From contig CAJNAR010000164.1 of the NCBI GenBank assembly GCA_905220665.1, positions 682,001 to 746,000 of the forward strand: 64,000 nt of DNA, in the 5' to 3' direction. The notes below the pieces were generated by a model that saw only the letters and a program-made list of their open reading frames with translations, was not told the DNA's origin and did no database searches. The stretch's first letter is position 1. The number at the start of each line of letters is the position of its first letter. Shown one piece after another: positions 33,979 to 47,133 of the stretch. Origin of the DNA: Albugo candida. Taxonomy: Eukaryota > Oomycota > Peronosporomycetes > Albuginales > Albuginaceae. Position numbers and translations under genes: made by a program.

Positions 33979-36534
33979 ATGGCGGCTACAGCGCGTACTA
34001 AGACCAAGACTGCACTAACGAATCCAGCCAAACCGCCTGTTCAGAAAAACACGCAAGCTCCCCTTTTCTTGCCGAAGACGATGGTTATTGTCGACATCTC
34101 CAGCTTACCAATTGTTACATCGCCTGATGTGGCTAGTGCGGCTACATGTAACTTGTCCGTTACGGGCACGTTGCCGGCGGAAAGTACATCCACTGGCCCA
34201 CCTCTACCGTCGGCCTCTGTCACGACGTCTGCTGAGGTAATTGGCCAATCAGGGAGCGCTATGGAGATTGACACGCCTCCCTCTCCCACTTCAATTTCCA
34301 CCAATGAACCGGTACCAATGGAGGTGGATGACGCGTTGCCGTCAGCACCTTTGAAACCGGTTGAGCCCGTAACGACAACCGGTAATCGGGCATGTCTCGC
34401 CGATATCTTGAAAGGTCAAGAAGAGCTCCGAAAGGATAAAGCTCGAAAAACGGCCCAATTTAAGGTCGAAATGCCGAAACCGTGGGCGGCGGATCTTCGT
34501 GCTATCGAACAACTCTTTGAGGGTGGACGACCGAGTTGGGAGGTTTTGTCTGCTAGCCTAGAAGCAGCGAAGCCCTTCTCAATACCCGTGTCCAAGTATG
34601 CAATAGTCCTTGAAACGGGTCAAGCTCTGGCGCGGACACCACCGGCTCAAATGCTACGTTCCTTTGCTCAGGATCATGGCAATGCGATCTTAAAAAAACT
34701 CTTTGAAGAAGAGAAAATTGGCCATTTGGCAAAGTTACCGGGGGGTAATTTGCGGCTTTTGGTCACTAGTGAAGAAGTGTGTCAGCAGCTGGCACACGAA
34801 AAGGTTACAATTCTGGGCAACCAGTACTCATTCCGAGAATACGATATTCTCGGGTCGCGTTATTTCCTGGACATTTTCGGCATCGGACCCGAAATTTGTC
34901 CATCGAGCATCGCATCAGCGTTGTATTCGATAGGATGCGACATACTCTATGCTCATTATCGCGAAGCAGTGGCTTCACAGAGCATAGCGATGTCCACCGG
35001 AGAGTGTATTTTCACTCTACATCATGCCCAGTACCGCTGGTCGTATCGGGCAAACCTGCGAGCAGATCAGTATCGAAGGGAGATATTATCTTGCTCGTGG
35101 AAAAGGAGCCCCACTTTCTGTTGAGCGATTACGGATGGGTCAGCGCAGTCCACACTGCTTAGTGCTGCCGGTGAACACTCCTAAACCGCCTCATCCACCA
35201 AAAACTAAACCATATTCATCAACTGGAAGTCACACGGAACGCCCAGGAAGCACTGTTCCAACTCCCGTCAAGGCTGCTCTAGGTGACAAACGAGCTTCGT
35301 CGCGGGATAAAAAAGATTCTTCTCGTTCAAAAAGCGTTGCTGAAGATACTAAGCATCCAGCAAAGGCGTTCACGGAGCACGAATCACCTCCTGCAAAGAA
35401 GGCGGACTCTTCTCCGAACGCGGACACTACAAAGCCACCGATTCCGTTCCCGGCATCGAATGTTCCTACCGATACCTGTACGTTACCACGTCCTAGCAAT
35501 AAGCGTAATCGCTCGCTTGACAGCTTTACCAGTCTCGTCAGTAAAGCTCGCCCAAAACCACTCGAGGGATTATGCACCAGTAACTACTTTGACGTTCTCG
35601 GTTCGGTCGACGTCGAGTACTCAAAAATCGATGTTACGACAAATTCGGATTTTGGTAGACGCTACCATATCGTTCCTTCGAAAGTCGTGGCTAGCAAACA
35701 TGTCGCTAGTTCCAAAGAAGCCGCCCATTTTTTAAGAAAAACCACACGCGCATCGAGAAAGGTAATCGTCCAGCGCGTGTCGGTGAAGTGGTGGATACTC
35801 TTATTGAGGATGTTAAAACGTCAATGGTCCTTACTAAAGTGGACAAACTCGTCCAGGAGGATGTTCACGTACCGAAGGCTGAGAAGCATGTTAGCTTCAC
35901 CTGCAACGGCGATGGATTACTTCAATTCGCCCTGACCCATCCGATAGCACTTCATGGAGTGCTGAACCGACGAATGCGGGAGAATGATCATCAATTGTCC
36001 GAATTGGTGCACGTTCACACTATCAATCGTGTTCTTGAGGCCTCAGAACCCACTTCAGACACTACGTTCGTCAAGAAATGGTTCAAACAACTAGGCGGAA
36101 GAGTTCCAGTGAAGCGCCAAGATTTGTTTGCATCGGTGGCACACTGGTGGAAAGCCTCACCAGCAGTTGAGGAATTAAGTCGAGCGACAAAATCGCTTGC
36201 ATTTTTTGAGCTGATGCTGATGTGCACAGCACCGGCGATCTACCACAGTGATCAATGGATTCAGTACATCACTGGTCAGCCTGTGATCTGGATCCCAACC
36301 CACCATTGTCGTTTAATTCACACAAACGTATTGTTACAGCTTCTGCGGTCTCCACTTGGCTCCCTTTGCCTCAGTGAGTGGTTCGACGCGCAATGGGACA
36401 GTCCATTATTGGACGACTTGGAAGTTCTCCAATTGTCGACCAACTATTATTCCGAAGATGCAGCTATTCTACAGCTGCAGCAGGTAAATGGCGTACCGAC
36501 TATTATACCTGGAGCACTAGCTTTTGATTATTAA
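33979..36534 (+). pseudogene. LINE ORF1, frameshifted
   Basis: Reads from ATG 33979 (the ATG equivalent to that of the intact LINE is 34081, MVIVDIS) in three successive frames, with shifts near 35020-35120 and 35780, ending at TAA 36534. The C-terminal part is closely similar to the intact ORF1. Once full length, now broken. Confidence 0.8.
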
Positions 36535-39500
36535 GGGCAGCTCGTCCGATCAGTGTTCATGGAACAATAAGAGCATTCTTTCTGTCAACACGAACGGCAT
36601 CAAACGCAATGGTCACCGTTTAACAGAGCACATCCTTTCGAAACACGTTATTTGTTGTGTTCAAGAAACTCACTTCCGCGACAGTCAACACCTGGAGACT
36701 TTTCGGTTTCACTTGGATTCAACATTCACAATCATCTTTTTGCCAGTGATTCGTATAGTCTTCACTCTCATCCCGTTCGGGAACGAGTCAATGGGGTTAT
36801 GACAATTATTCGCCACGATTTCCCCGGATCTGAATCTGCACAAGCTCTTACCACTGTCTCCGTACCCGACCGATATTTGGTTGTGCGTTTGGTGATACTG
36901 GGAGCTCCAGTATATATACATAACGTTTATGCTCCGGTGAATCCAGCTGAACGAAAACTATTTCTCGACCAACTTCGAACGGGTTCTTTGACCACAACGC
37001 AACGCACATCGTTTGTGGCGATTTGAACACAACCTTGTGTCCCAGTTCGGATTGCTCCAGTGGTGTATATAGGCACGAGACAAGTCGCCTCTCATGTTTG
37101 GAATGGCTTTCCAACTTGGGTGTGCTGGATGCTTGGCGTCAACATCATCCTGAAGCACGTATCTTTACTGGCCCCCAACCCAGAAAAAACCGGCTGGATT
37201 ACATCCTTTTGTCAAAACCTCTTTTCCAGTCAGTTACCAAGGAGTTCAGTTACGTTTCACTCCCACACACGGGTGATCTTCTGGCTCATGTTGTAAAGTT
37301 CGCAAATCCATCTCAACTCCAAGGTCGTGGTTGTTGGAAATGTCCTTTATCATTATTCGACTATTCAGCAATCAAAGAAGCGATCGAGGAGGAGGCGGAT
37401 CGTATCTTAACAAAACTTCGTGTTTCTTCTCATCCTGGAACAGACTGGAAGAATTGGAAGAAGCAGACAAAAAAACTACTACAACAAATTCAGAAGAAGA
37501 TAAGTCGCCAAGCAGAGTTGGACGTCACAGACGCTCGTGCTGCGTTGGACGAAGCTGCAGCAGCTTTTCGACAATCAAACCAAGAACAAGAAAAAAAGAT
37601 GTACGCGGAAGCTCTCCGCTCTTATCATGCACGGGTCAAGAGTTCGTCCAAGTACAATCAAGATTCCATGTTCGATTACCACATGAAGAATATGGAGAAA
37701 TCATCTCGACATTTCTTTCGACCAGTGGACTCAACATGTTATCGTGTACCCTTGGAGGAAGTTCTCCTGTCTAGTGGCCAAGTGTCTACGACTCCTATTG
37801 ATATCACCCTTCAGTTCACGGATCACTGGGGTGGTATCATGGGAGACCCACAAAGTTCAGCTGGACTTTCTTTGCGCCCATGTGCGACCCAACAACACAA
37901 ATTACTTCAATCCATCACAAAAACATTTTCCAGATTGGATGAATCCTTTTTGTCCTCTACTCTAACAACACGGGAGATAGAAGAAGCAATCAAACACATG
38001 CGTGGACATTCATCACCTGGAATGGACGGATTGCCCGTAGCATTCTACGAACTCGATCCAAGTGCTTTTGGTGAATGTCTAAAAATTGTTTTCGAACACC
38101 AACTTCGTCGAGGCTCTTTGCTGCGTTCTCAACGTAGTTCAGCAATCACGTTGCTATACAAAAAAGGATCCCGTGCTGATCCTGGCAACTATCGTCCTAT
38201 TGCCCTGATATGCGTGGATGTGAAAGTGCTGTCGAAGGTACTCGCGTACCGACTTCAGCAGGTGCTTCCGAAATTGATCCACGAGGATCAAAAAGCATTT
38301 CTGCGAGGACGTTCCATCCATCATCACATTCGGTATATGAGTGATCTGCAGGATCTAGTCACTCATCGTGATGAAGAAGCATACGCAACATTTCTCGATT
38401 TTGAGAAAGCGTACGATCGAGTGGATTTGGTCGTACATGTTTGCGGTTTTATCGAAAATGAATTGTGGAAACTCTCTCATCCAGTGGACAAAGCTTTTGT
38501 ACACCAACACGAATGTATCGTTGTTGTCGAATGGAACGCTTTCGCCAAAAATTACTCCGTCGAGAGGTGTTAAACAGGGTGATCCACTGTCCGCTTTGCT
38601 CTTTCTCATGAAGATTGAGCCTTTGGGAAATTTGTTGCGGAGGAATGAAGGACCTGGAATATGCATCACTCCAACGAATACAGCAACGAGTTTATTTTTT
38701 GCGGACGACTAGACCTTATTATCGTCTTCGCTCGGTGGGGTAGAGGCGCAGCTCGCGATCGTTCAGAAGTATTGCGATGGTTCAAGAGCAAAGTTTAACT
38801 TGTCTAAGTCCAATTTGCTCCTCCTGAATCGACACCAAGTATGTTCACCGTTTGCACACGTGACAGTACTCTCACCGAGTGAGTCGATGAAATATTTGGG
38901 AGTTCCATTCAGTCAATCACCCGTTGGTGATTTGATGATCGAATTCGTAGAAGATCGTTTTTATGGTGGATTCCGTCAGTGGTTTCGTCGGGCCAGAACA
39001 GTTCGTGGAAGATTACTGGTGGCACAAACTATAGTGTTATCACGTTTATGGCATCTTACAACTCATTTCAACATCCCTCAACATTTCGTTCGACGCTGGC
39101 AATTGATGCTCAATCGATTCGTTTTGAGTCGGAGTATGAGCGCGATTCAACACACGTTCAACTGATCAAGTCGGACTTCTTGTACCTACCTCATTCAGAA
39201 GGTGGCTTTCAGGTTCCAATTATCTCAACACAACTGAAGAAACAACGCTTTCAGTTTTTACAACAATTTCTACTCCATTCCAGTACAGCTTTACCCAGCA
39301 ACTTGACACTTCCTGGAACGGAGATCACACGATGCATTTTGCCAGATTTTGGGCCATATCGATCACTCGATATCCTCACGATATCACCACGTTGGCATAG
39401 AACCATGGTTTATTGGAATATAGCGTCACCATGGTGGAAGCAGACATGTATTTGGTTCCACCAAAGTCATTGGGATCTTACCGACAAAGAACTATCACAG

Positions 39501-40545
39501 AAGGAGCGATTTTTTCAGCTTTTGGATGCCCCCATATGGTTTCATATCGAACCAAAGCTCCATATTGAGAAGAGGCAATGTTCAACAAGTATCTCTGCTC
39601 ATCGTCGAAGTCTGGGAATGGTGCCCGAACCAGCGCGCAGTCTTCGGATACGATTCGCTCAAGCGTTTCACATACGGTCCCTACGCGACCTGTTTGGTGG
39701 GAGAACGGACTGTTTCGCCCCTGCTCTAGAATTCGTTTTGCGTTTTAGTACAAGTGAAGTTGGTAAGCCGTCCGATCCGTCTTAATCGAAATTTTTGCGC
39801 CGGTTGTACTTCGAAGAAACGCAAACTCTTCGAAGAGCTCAATCAGTTGGAGTATTATACTGTTCGGAAAGGGGAATAACACGTGCGTATTCGGTTTACT
39901 TTGGACCTCAGCTCTCGGAAAAGCAGATTTCTTTCCAATGATTCTTCGGACCCAACTTTATCGCGTCGTTGAGAAGGCAGTGTCACCGGATAAACCGCAC
40001 CCACTGTTGCTTCGCGTGTCCGAACGGGATCGAAGCGGGACTTCAACATGGGTGAGAGATTTTTACAAATTATCCAGTTCCGACTTTCCTTTTTTCTCCT
40101 ACCAGTTCGAGCACGCTTTTGGTTTTTACAACAATCACATCCGGAAAGCATCCTGTGCACTCAGAAGCATTGTGGTGAAGTAAAAAGCTACCAGCATTTG
40201 TTTTTTGAGTGTAGCAGGAAACGTCCAATTTGGGAAGAACAATTTCCGTCATGGACGATTTTCTTTTCTGTTCGACCACGATGGTCACACATCGTGTATA
40301 AATGGATTCCTGTACTTCGTGATGTATGGAAACCTTTCGGCTGGTGCTGGAGGACCTTGGTTCACACTAGTCGCGGTCGTGATTCATTTTAGTTGGACAG
40401 ATCGGAACCGCAATTTTTTCCCACGGCACATTAACACCTACTGCACTTGCTGTATCGGTGATTTAATTTTACAGCAAATGCAATGCTTGCATACGATATT
40501 TTTCAAGGCAGTGCTATGCTACGGAGCAGTTGGAGCACTTGACAA
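36524..40545 (+). pseudogene. LINE ORF2, broken
   Basis: Endonuclease (36560-37270) and RT (37960-38800) are recognisable, with frameshifts near 36740, 37020, 38430 and 39120. An in-frame TAG directly follows FADD of the RT catalytic box (near 38710), so no functional RT could be made. The C-terminal region is readable to about 40545 (HFSWTDRNRNFF near 40390). Confidence 0.8.
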
Positions 40546-40697
40546 AATTATTAGAGTCATATCATCATACTGGTTCAGCACGGAAATAGCGAACTGCGCT
40601 GTGGATTACTCTACATCAGTCTTGCATGTATTTTTATTTATTAATGATGAGTTAGACATTTAAAAAGAAATGTACGTCTATTCCTAGTACCTTCAAC

Positions 40698-41526
40698 TTG
40701 ATTGTATCTTCTACTTGCAGACCACAATGTGGTTGCTCAGTAATGTCATGATTTTATACAATGATATTGAGTACGTCGAGTCGTAGGTGTCAAGACACTA
40801 GCCGTTCACTTCCTAACATTTTGAAGACGATCAAGTAAGTGTCCAACTATATGGATAAACGCTATCGTGTCAAGGAATCACCTCTTTGAATTCAGCCGGC
40901 TGCAGTTAAGGCATCTGTCAAGTCAAGTAGATTGAGGGACTGAACGCTACGAACGACTTGAATGAGACATTATTGTTGAAATTTGATCTAAAGACAGGAA
41001 TATAAGTTCTTGTTAGCTTTACTTGTTTTCAATTGAGAATATACATCAAAGTGTTTCAATCTTGGCTGAACCATGATGTAAGATTTCTAATCTAGCGTTG
41101 CCAAGTAGCATGAACCTGTGCCGCGTGACAATGCAGGAAAGGCTGTAGAGCTCATTCGGCCCTTTTACTTCTATAATGTATTATCAGGGGGTCCAGTTTT
41201 GTAGATTTACTTCAAGAGAATCCGCTTATAAAAACTTTGATATAGACAATGCTTAAACTGCGCAGTGTATCTTCCCCTTCTACCGTTCTCCTTACATGAG
41301 TGCGTATGCATGTAAAAAGTTGAAGTAGTGATTAGCATGCCACTACTTGCTTAGATGTATTCAAACCTGGAAGAAATCTGGGCAAGTATGATACGAAGAC
41401 AAAAATTAATCATCAATGAGACTATTGCGAGTATCGCAAAACCTTTCTGGTTGAAGTAAGACGGCTTCTCATATGTCGATGTTGTGATCAGATGCAAATG
41501 TACACTTTCATTGCACACGTCACGAC
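40698..41526. other. No gene recognised
   Basis: AT-rich sequence between the dead LINE and the interrupted ORF. It could hold an upstream exon or promoter of that ORF, but none is convincing. Confidence 0.35.
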
Positions 41527-41795
41527 ATGATAATTGCTACTCGTTGCACAGATCTGAGTTGTAGCACAAAAGCACACTGTACTGGAAAATACGCGTCACA
41601 ATCCTGCAGAGGTATGTCATTGAAATTGTATGAGTCCTTTGACGTGATGTTGATGGGAAACACAGCTGAGTGGCAGAAAAATGAGGTCAAATCGATCATA
41701 GGTGCCATTAATGCGTACCAATTCAATGAAGACAAAAATCTGATCCTAACGCATATCTCATCTTTCCAAAACCACTCGCAGCCGGACTACCTCAT

Positions 41796-41945
41796 TGCTA
41801 TGCTCTGTGCTTCTAGCAGATCCCCTTTGTCCCTTGCTCGGGGTCTGCTCTGACCTACTATTCGAAAAATGTAAAGGACGTGTATTAAGATCTTTTATCG
41901 GCTAGTTACGTTAGATACGATAAAAGATACGCATAACACACATCA
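41796..41945 (-). repeat. 3' LTR of gypsy element 2 (150 bp)
   Basis: Left LTR as drawn, downstream in element orientation. Outer flank CTCAT. Confidence 0.8.
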
Positions 41946-41960
41946 TTTCCCTCTCCTGCT
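41946..41960 (-). promoter_or_regulatory. Polypurine tract of gypsy element 2
   Basis: On the minus strand AGCAGGAGAGGGAAA directly precedes the 3' LTR, the position of the plus-strand primer. The relic at 12 kb has AGAAGGAGAGATAAA in the same place. Confidence 0.65.
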
Positions 41961-44900
41961 TGAAGTTTCGTTGAGGACGAAACTTCGCATTCCTTCCGCC
42001 TTGGCATCGGTACGTACCCACCGCGCCAATAATAGCGGGAAATCTTCCAAGAGGATTCGCGCAGGCTCCCAGCTATTTTCGGCTTCGTCCAATCCCCGCC
42101 ATTGGACTAACACCTCCCACTGATGCGTATCAAACTTCATTTTGCAGTCCAGAAAACGCTGGACCATGTGCCCACCATTTGCATACGTTGCATATTCCCA
42201 TAAATCTTCGGTAACCCCGAGATATTTGTCCCTGAAAATTTTTAAACGCATGATGTGCCGCGTGATGATGGCAAACGGGGCGACAAATTCCTGTACGTCG
42301 TAAGTCCATCCATTATTCGTAACCACCACGCGATGAGGACCCTTTTAATGGGGAATCAACTTGTTTTCGCGTCGAGTGACATTTCCTGATAAGACAAAAT
42401 CACCCATTTCGAAATTTACGGCCTGCACGCCATGTTTCAATTTTTGTCGTCGTCGTGCCGCTTCGTTCTTTTTTCTCGCCGTATCGGACATTTGTTTGTG
42501 CATAGCGTCAAGTGTTTTGCTGGAGATAATGCATGTGCTTTTGTTGTTTCTCATTGATTGCATGCTCTGTAAATGACGACATCCCTGTCAGTCCAGCTGG
42601 CTTATAGATGATACTGATCGTATCTCTTGGAGGGAGTGCAGTAAACGCCGTCAGTGGGTTAACACCACCAAGTCGACTCGACGGTAGTTGGTTTATGCTC
42701 GACTGACACAGCGACAATAACAGCGGCCATTGTCCAATCGGTTGCCGCTTCTCGCTTAAAAGTGACCGCATTGCCTTCAGCAATTGCCTGTTCAGCACTT
42801 CAACTGATCCATTTGCCCATGGACAGTATGCAGTAACGAAATGGTGCTGCGCACCAAGCAGCTTACGTAACCTCTCCATTATTTCGTTTTTGAAATGTGA
42901 TCCTTGATCGGATACTCACAACGCCACCACACCATAACGCTTAAACAAATCCATCAAAGCGTTGACGGTAACTGCCGTGTTGGCAACGGTTGTCGGGAGA
43001 AATTCACAGAATCCGCTCATCCCATCCTTCAACACAAGGACATAACGCAACCATCCAAGCCTTTTGGCATCGATAGGTAGTCGAAATGTATAATCTCATT
43101 CGGTTTTGTTGCACGTAGTGTTTCACCGTACGGGCGTGGGCACCTCTTACCCTGAACCACCAAACAGTGTAAACATTTGCTAACAAACTCGCGCACGTCG
43201 TCTCTCATGGTTTCCATACCACATTTACCGCCAGAATTTCATAAGTTGTTCCAATTCCACGATGGCCTGCTACACCCGCATGAGCAATGACACATAACCA
43301 TTGCTGTGATCCACAGCATGGTCTGGTATCCATGTACGTCCCTGTGCATCTACCCAAACTAACTTCACTGCATCCTTGGTGTAGCTGGTGGCCGCTTGCC
43401 CCACAAGCGCCTTGTCTTGGATTGCTTTGGTCTGCTCCAATGACGGCCATTCAAAATCCGTTTTTTCTAGAGGCGACACATTCGTGACAACGGATAAAGA
43501 ACAGCACCTACCTGACACGCGTTTTTTGTTATAATTAGGTCGACTCCACCGTGATAACAAATCACCCCATACATTTTCGCTTCCGGCCACGTGCTCCACA
43601 GTATAGCGAAACATTTGTAACACCATCGACCATCGTTGGAGTTTGTCGGCTCTGTATCGAGCTATCGCATTATCGATACTCCTTGGGTCAAATATGAACT
43701 GTAGATTTCGATGGTCGGTGAATATATGGAATCCCTTTTGTCGCAGCAACAAGTATTCCATCCGCTTGCATGTTTCTACTATCGCAACGCTTCTTTCTCA
43801 ATCGTCACCCATTTCAACATACTTCCTTTGAACGACCCGCTTATAAATATAAAAGCGAGCGGGAAATGATCTTGTTCCATTCTGGGTTTTGATAATTCCC
43901 TCGGTGCTACTTGTGTAATAATAGCCCCCCAATGATCTTGGGATGCATCTGTATAGACACACGTCCCAAGCATCTTTTTGATGCGTCATTGGCACCATAC
44001 CAGACAAAACTCCTTAATCTTTCTTCGACATGCATCTTGCTCGGAACTCCATCCATGGTCGCGTAAAAACACGGTCATGAGATTCTTTTTCTTTCTGCTT
44101 CCTGCAGCTTTCGTTGCATGTTCCAGAACGGCCTGTAGATCTTTTACAAGCTCCGTGTAATTTGAAATGTTGTTTCGCATCCAGTTCACGGCACATAAAA
44201 ACTGTTGATTTCGGCCGCGGTTTCTGGAGGTGCGAGCTCACACAGGCCTTGTACCCGACTCGCGCAATGACTTATGCCCTCGCTTGAAATCCTCTTTCCA
44301 CACCACACGGTTGAATACAAAAGAAAAGTGCATTTTTCTGGATGTAGTTTAACTCCAAATTCTTGGCATCTTTGCAGGACCATCTCAAGTGCATCCAGCA
44401 ATTGCTTCTCATTTTCCACATATCCTAAGACATCATCCAGCCAAACCTGTACGCCTTTTCCTAGAACTGGCCTCATGACTTGTTCGGCTACCTGTTGTGC
44501 ATAAGCAAATGCATCGGTCGATCCCATGATAACTCGATTTGCCGTGAACAAACCATTCGGCGTCACCACAGTAAAATAATCTCGGCTACTCGGATGGAAT
44601 GGTAATTGCTCGTGAAATCGAAAAAAATCCAAAGACAAATAGCATCTTGATCCCTCCAAATTCGCCAAAACTAATTCGAGGTGCGGCATGGGCCATGCCA
44701 TAGGAACCGTCACTTCATTTATTGCCCGTAGATCCACCGGCATACGGTAAGATCCGACTTCTTCTTCGCTACAATACGTGGGGCACTTCCCCGTCTTGAA
44801 TCCGGATTACGATATATCAAATCGTGCCTGATCAGGTCCGCGAGATGTTTATCCATGTAGTCTTTATGGAGTGGTGAATAACGTCTCGATTTCGCCATAA

Positions 44901-46770
44901 ACGGTATGGATCCCTCTTTTAGAATGACTCGCAATGGTGCAACTTTGACAGGAGGGTCTGCAGCGAATTCCACTCGGAATATATCCCCATACTTGATAAA
45001 AAGTGCCTTCAGACGGTCCGCTGACTCGATTGTGGCTCCTGCTTCCTGGACCTCGGTCATCTTCTCCTCCAATATGGCATTAACCGTTTCTCGCTGAGTT
45101 TCGCTACAGGTCACTTCCGGAGTGAAAAGACACCGTTCTGCTTCGTCGACAGTATCATGAAGGTCTTCATACTTCTTTTTCTCACAGCTTTGCAAAGACT
45201 TACTAACCGGAGTATGTACTTCTTGCGTTTCGTCAACGGACGCATCCCAGACAGTTTGTTTTTCTCTTGCTCCTTGCAAAATCGCCTCCACCGAATACCC
45301 CGTCGTCTCCATCAAATTTCTATCCATGAGTAACGACAGTGATTCATCTTCTTCATTTACCATGACTTCCAAATTTCGCCATACCAGCGGCCCCCCCATT
45401 TGTAGTGAACTCCACAGGCTGAAAGCACACTTCGTTTTACCCATAATGGCGTCTTCCCTACGGTGGCTATCTTCAACGGAATCTTCGAGTCTTTTATCGG
45501 AAGATGTTTCGAAGCCGAAAACACTTTCACGAGGCCAGCGGATATCATCCGACAATCCGATTCTGAATCCAATAGAGTATTGACATTTTCGATGCCATCC
45601 ACCGTAGTCATGCCCTCTTCACTGCTACAGCTTGCCACCGCTTTTTTCACTTTCCGTTCCGATTCAGATCTCCTATATTTTAGCAAACTGTCGGCCTCTC
45701 CTGGTGCACATGACGGACAGTTTCGAACGGAATGTTCCGTACTATCGCATTTCAAACACTTGAAACGCTGTTTCCTGTTTGAACCCGTTCGCAGAGACTT
45801 CTCGTCTTCACTTTTCTTATAATTCTCGCGCTGTAACAACTTGGTCGTCTTAGCTTCTTTAACCTCAACTCTGTGCGAGATACTGGCTGATGTTGATACT
45901 GGCTCCCACTCCATAAAGCTCTTCAATGAATCTCGGCCCCATTTGCAAAAAAACTACGGGATTCTTCTTCTTTGTCTTGTGAACATCCATTCCCAACTTT
46001 TCCAGGATTCTTCGCTTGAACGTTGGCGGCTCCAACGCATCCACTATCCACTGAACAATTCTTTTTGGATCCGCTTGTTCCACATAATCCTGCAGACCGT
46101 GCTGATCCAATACCCGATATATCTGGTTTCTTAGGCGAGAAATTCGTGAGCTTGCATCGGTCAGAGTAAAATCCATCTTTAGCTTCCGCATTTCTGCATC
46201 AATCTTTGCCAAATCCACGTAATCCGGCTCTCCTGCTTCCCGAAAGTAATTTATCCAATCTTGCTCCGTTACTTCCATTGCAGATTTTTCCATCTCAAAC
46301 TTCAGGATTTGCTCTGTTGTCCATACCTCCACGCACGCTGATACCGGCATGACGAATGGTTTATTCTGGCAAGTTTCGTACGCCAGCAGCGTGGTATAAT
46401 AATCCTGGTATCTCTTCACAAACTCCCTTTTGTCTTTCAACGTCTCCCCTTTGTACATAGGGTGTCTGGGGAATTGTGGCGCGTTGGCAAATCGGTCTTC
46501 CCCGGAAACATCCATCATCTCACAGTCCCCCCTCATCCGTCGAACTCGCTCTTCCGTTAGCTTTCCGATGAAGGGTCCAGATGGATTTAACTTTCGAAAT
46601 GTCTTTTTTTTGGCTTCTTCCTTCGGAGTCGGATGCTATCCGATCCAGCTCCGCATACATGTTCTCGTTGGTGCTCATGTCGTCAACTTGTGGCACCGCT
46701 TGAGCTTCGACTATAAAGGCTATTTCTAAACCTTCGACAACTCGCACTAAAGTATTTAATTTAAGCTAAC
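41961..46770 (-). pseudogene. Gypsy gag-pol with frameshifts
   Basis: Reading on the minus strand: gag at about 46740-45870; CCHC knuckle CLKCDSTEHSVRNCPSC near 45720-45770; protease-like NTLLDSESDC near 45560-45600; pre-RT region 45555-44760; RT 44740-44190 with VWLDDVLGY as the catalytic box; RNase H 43970-43680 (CVYTDASQDHWGAI, FTDHRNLQFIF); integrase 43450-42840; chromodomain near 42170-42020 (HQWEVLVQWRGLDEAENSWEP). The frame changes many times (near 46530, 45900, 45400, 44740, 44190, 43970, 43430, 42370), so the copy is dead although all domains remain. Confidence 0.85.
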
Positions 46771-46772
46771 TT

Positions 46773-46923
46773 TGATATCCTCTGTGCTTCTAGCAGATCC
46801 CCTTTGTCCCTTGCTTGGGGTCTGCTCTGACCTACTATTCGAAAAAATGTAAAGTACGTGTATTAAGATCTTTTATCGGCTAGGTACGTTAGATACGATA
46901 AAAGATACGCATAACAAACATCA
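46773..46923 (-). repeat. 5' LTR of gypsy element 2 (151 bp)
   Basis: Right LTR as drawn. On the minus strand TGATGTTTG..GAGGATATCA, followed inward by AAGTTAGCTT. Confidence 0.8.
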
Positions 46924-47133
46924 CTCATCGCCGACCTTCAAACTAGAATAGCTGGGAAGGCGATGCGATGGACAAATCATCCAAGAATGGAATCATCATG
47001 GCGTGATAGAATCCGGCATATTCACGAGAACAGTACCGACGATTCCAAAATGCGCTGTGGGAAGCTGGCTATACATGCGTTCAGGCGGAAGACACTACGA
47101 CTGCTAGGCGGGTGCGATAGCGAGAGGGGCTGA

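Larger units (their letters stand above)
33970..40697 (+). mobile_element. Second, inactive LINE of the same family
   Basis: Starts directly after the tRNA-derived 17-mer. Its first 110 bp can be aligned with the first 94 bp of the intact LINE (CTTCT, GGCTAC, TAAG, ACCA in order), so its 5' end is complete. The 3' end ATTCCTAGTACCTTCAAC resembles the other LINE's terminus. Both ORFs are broken. No second copy of the 17-mer was found beyond 40697. Confidence 0.8.
41796..46923 (-). mobile_element. Ty3/gypsy chromovirus with LTRs and 5-bp target duplication
   Basis: Minus-strand element between LTRs that begin TGATG and end ATATCA (5' copy) or ATAGCA (3' copy). CTCAT occurs directly outside both ends (41791-41795 and 46924-46928). 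AAGTTAGCTT follows the 5' LTR (possible primer site) and AGCAGGAGAGGGAAA precedes the 3' LTR (polypurine tract). The LTRs differ at about six bases plus one indel in 150, so the insertion is not very recent. It belongs to the same family as the relic at 8.6-12.2 kb. Confidence 0.88.
41527..47133 (+). pseudogene. Reading frame split by a gypsy insertion
   Basis: Left part: ATG 41527 to the target site at 41791-41795 (88 codons before CTC). Right part: from the second target copy at 46924 to TGA 47131-47133 (69 codons). Removing the element and one CTCAT leaves a single in-frame 157-codon reading frame. The left part is Cys-rich near its start (RCTDLSCSTKAHCTGKYASQSC); the right part is basic. 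No family is recognised and no signal peptide is visible, so this could be a lineage-specific gene, one exon of a larger gene, or an old repeat. Confidence 0.5.
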
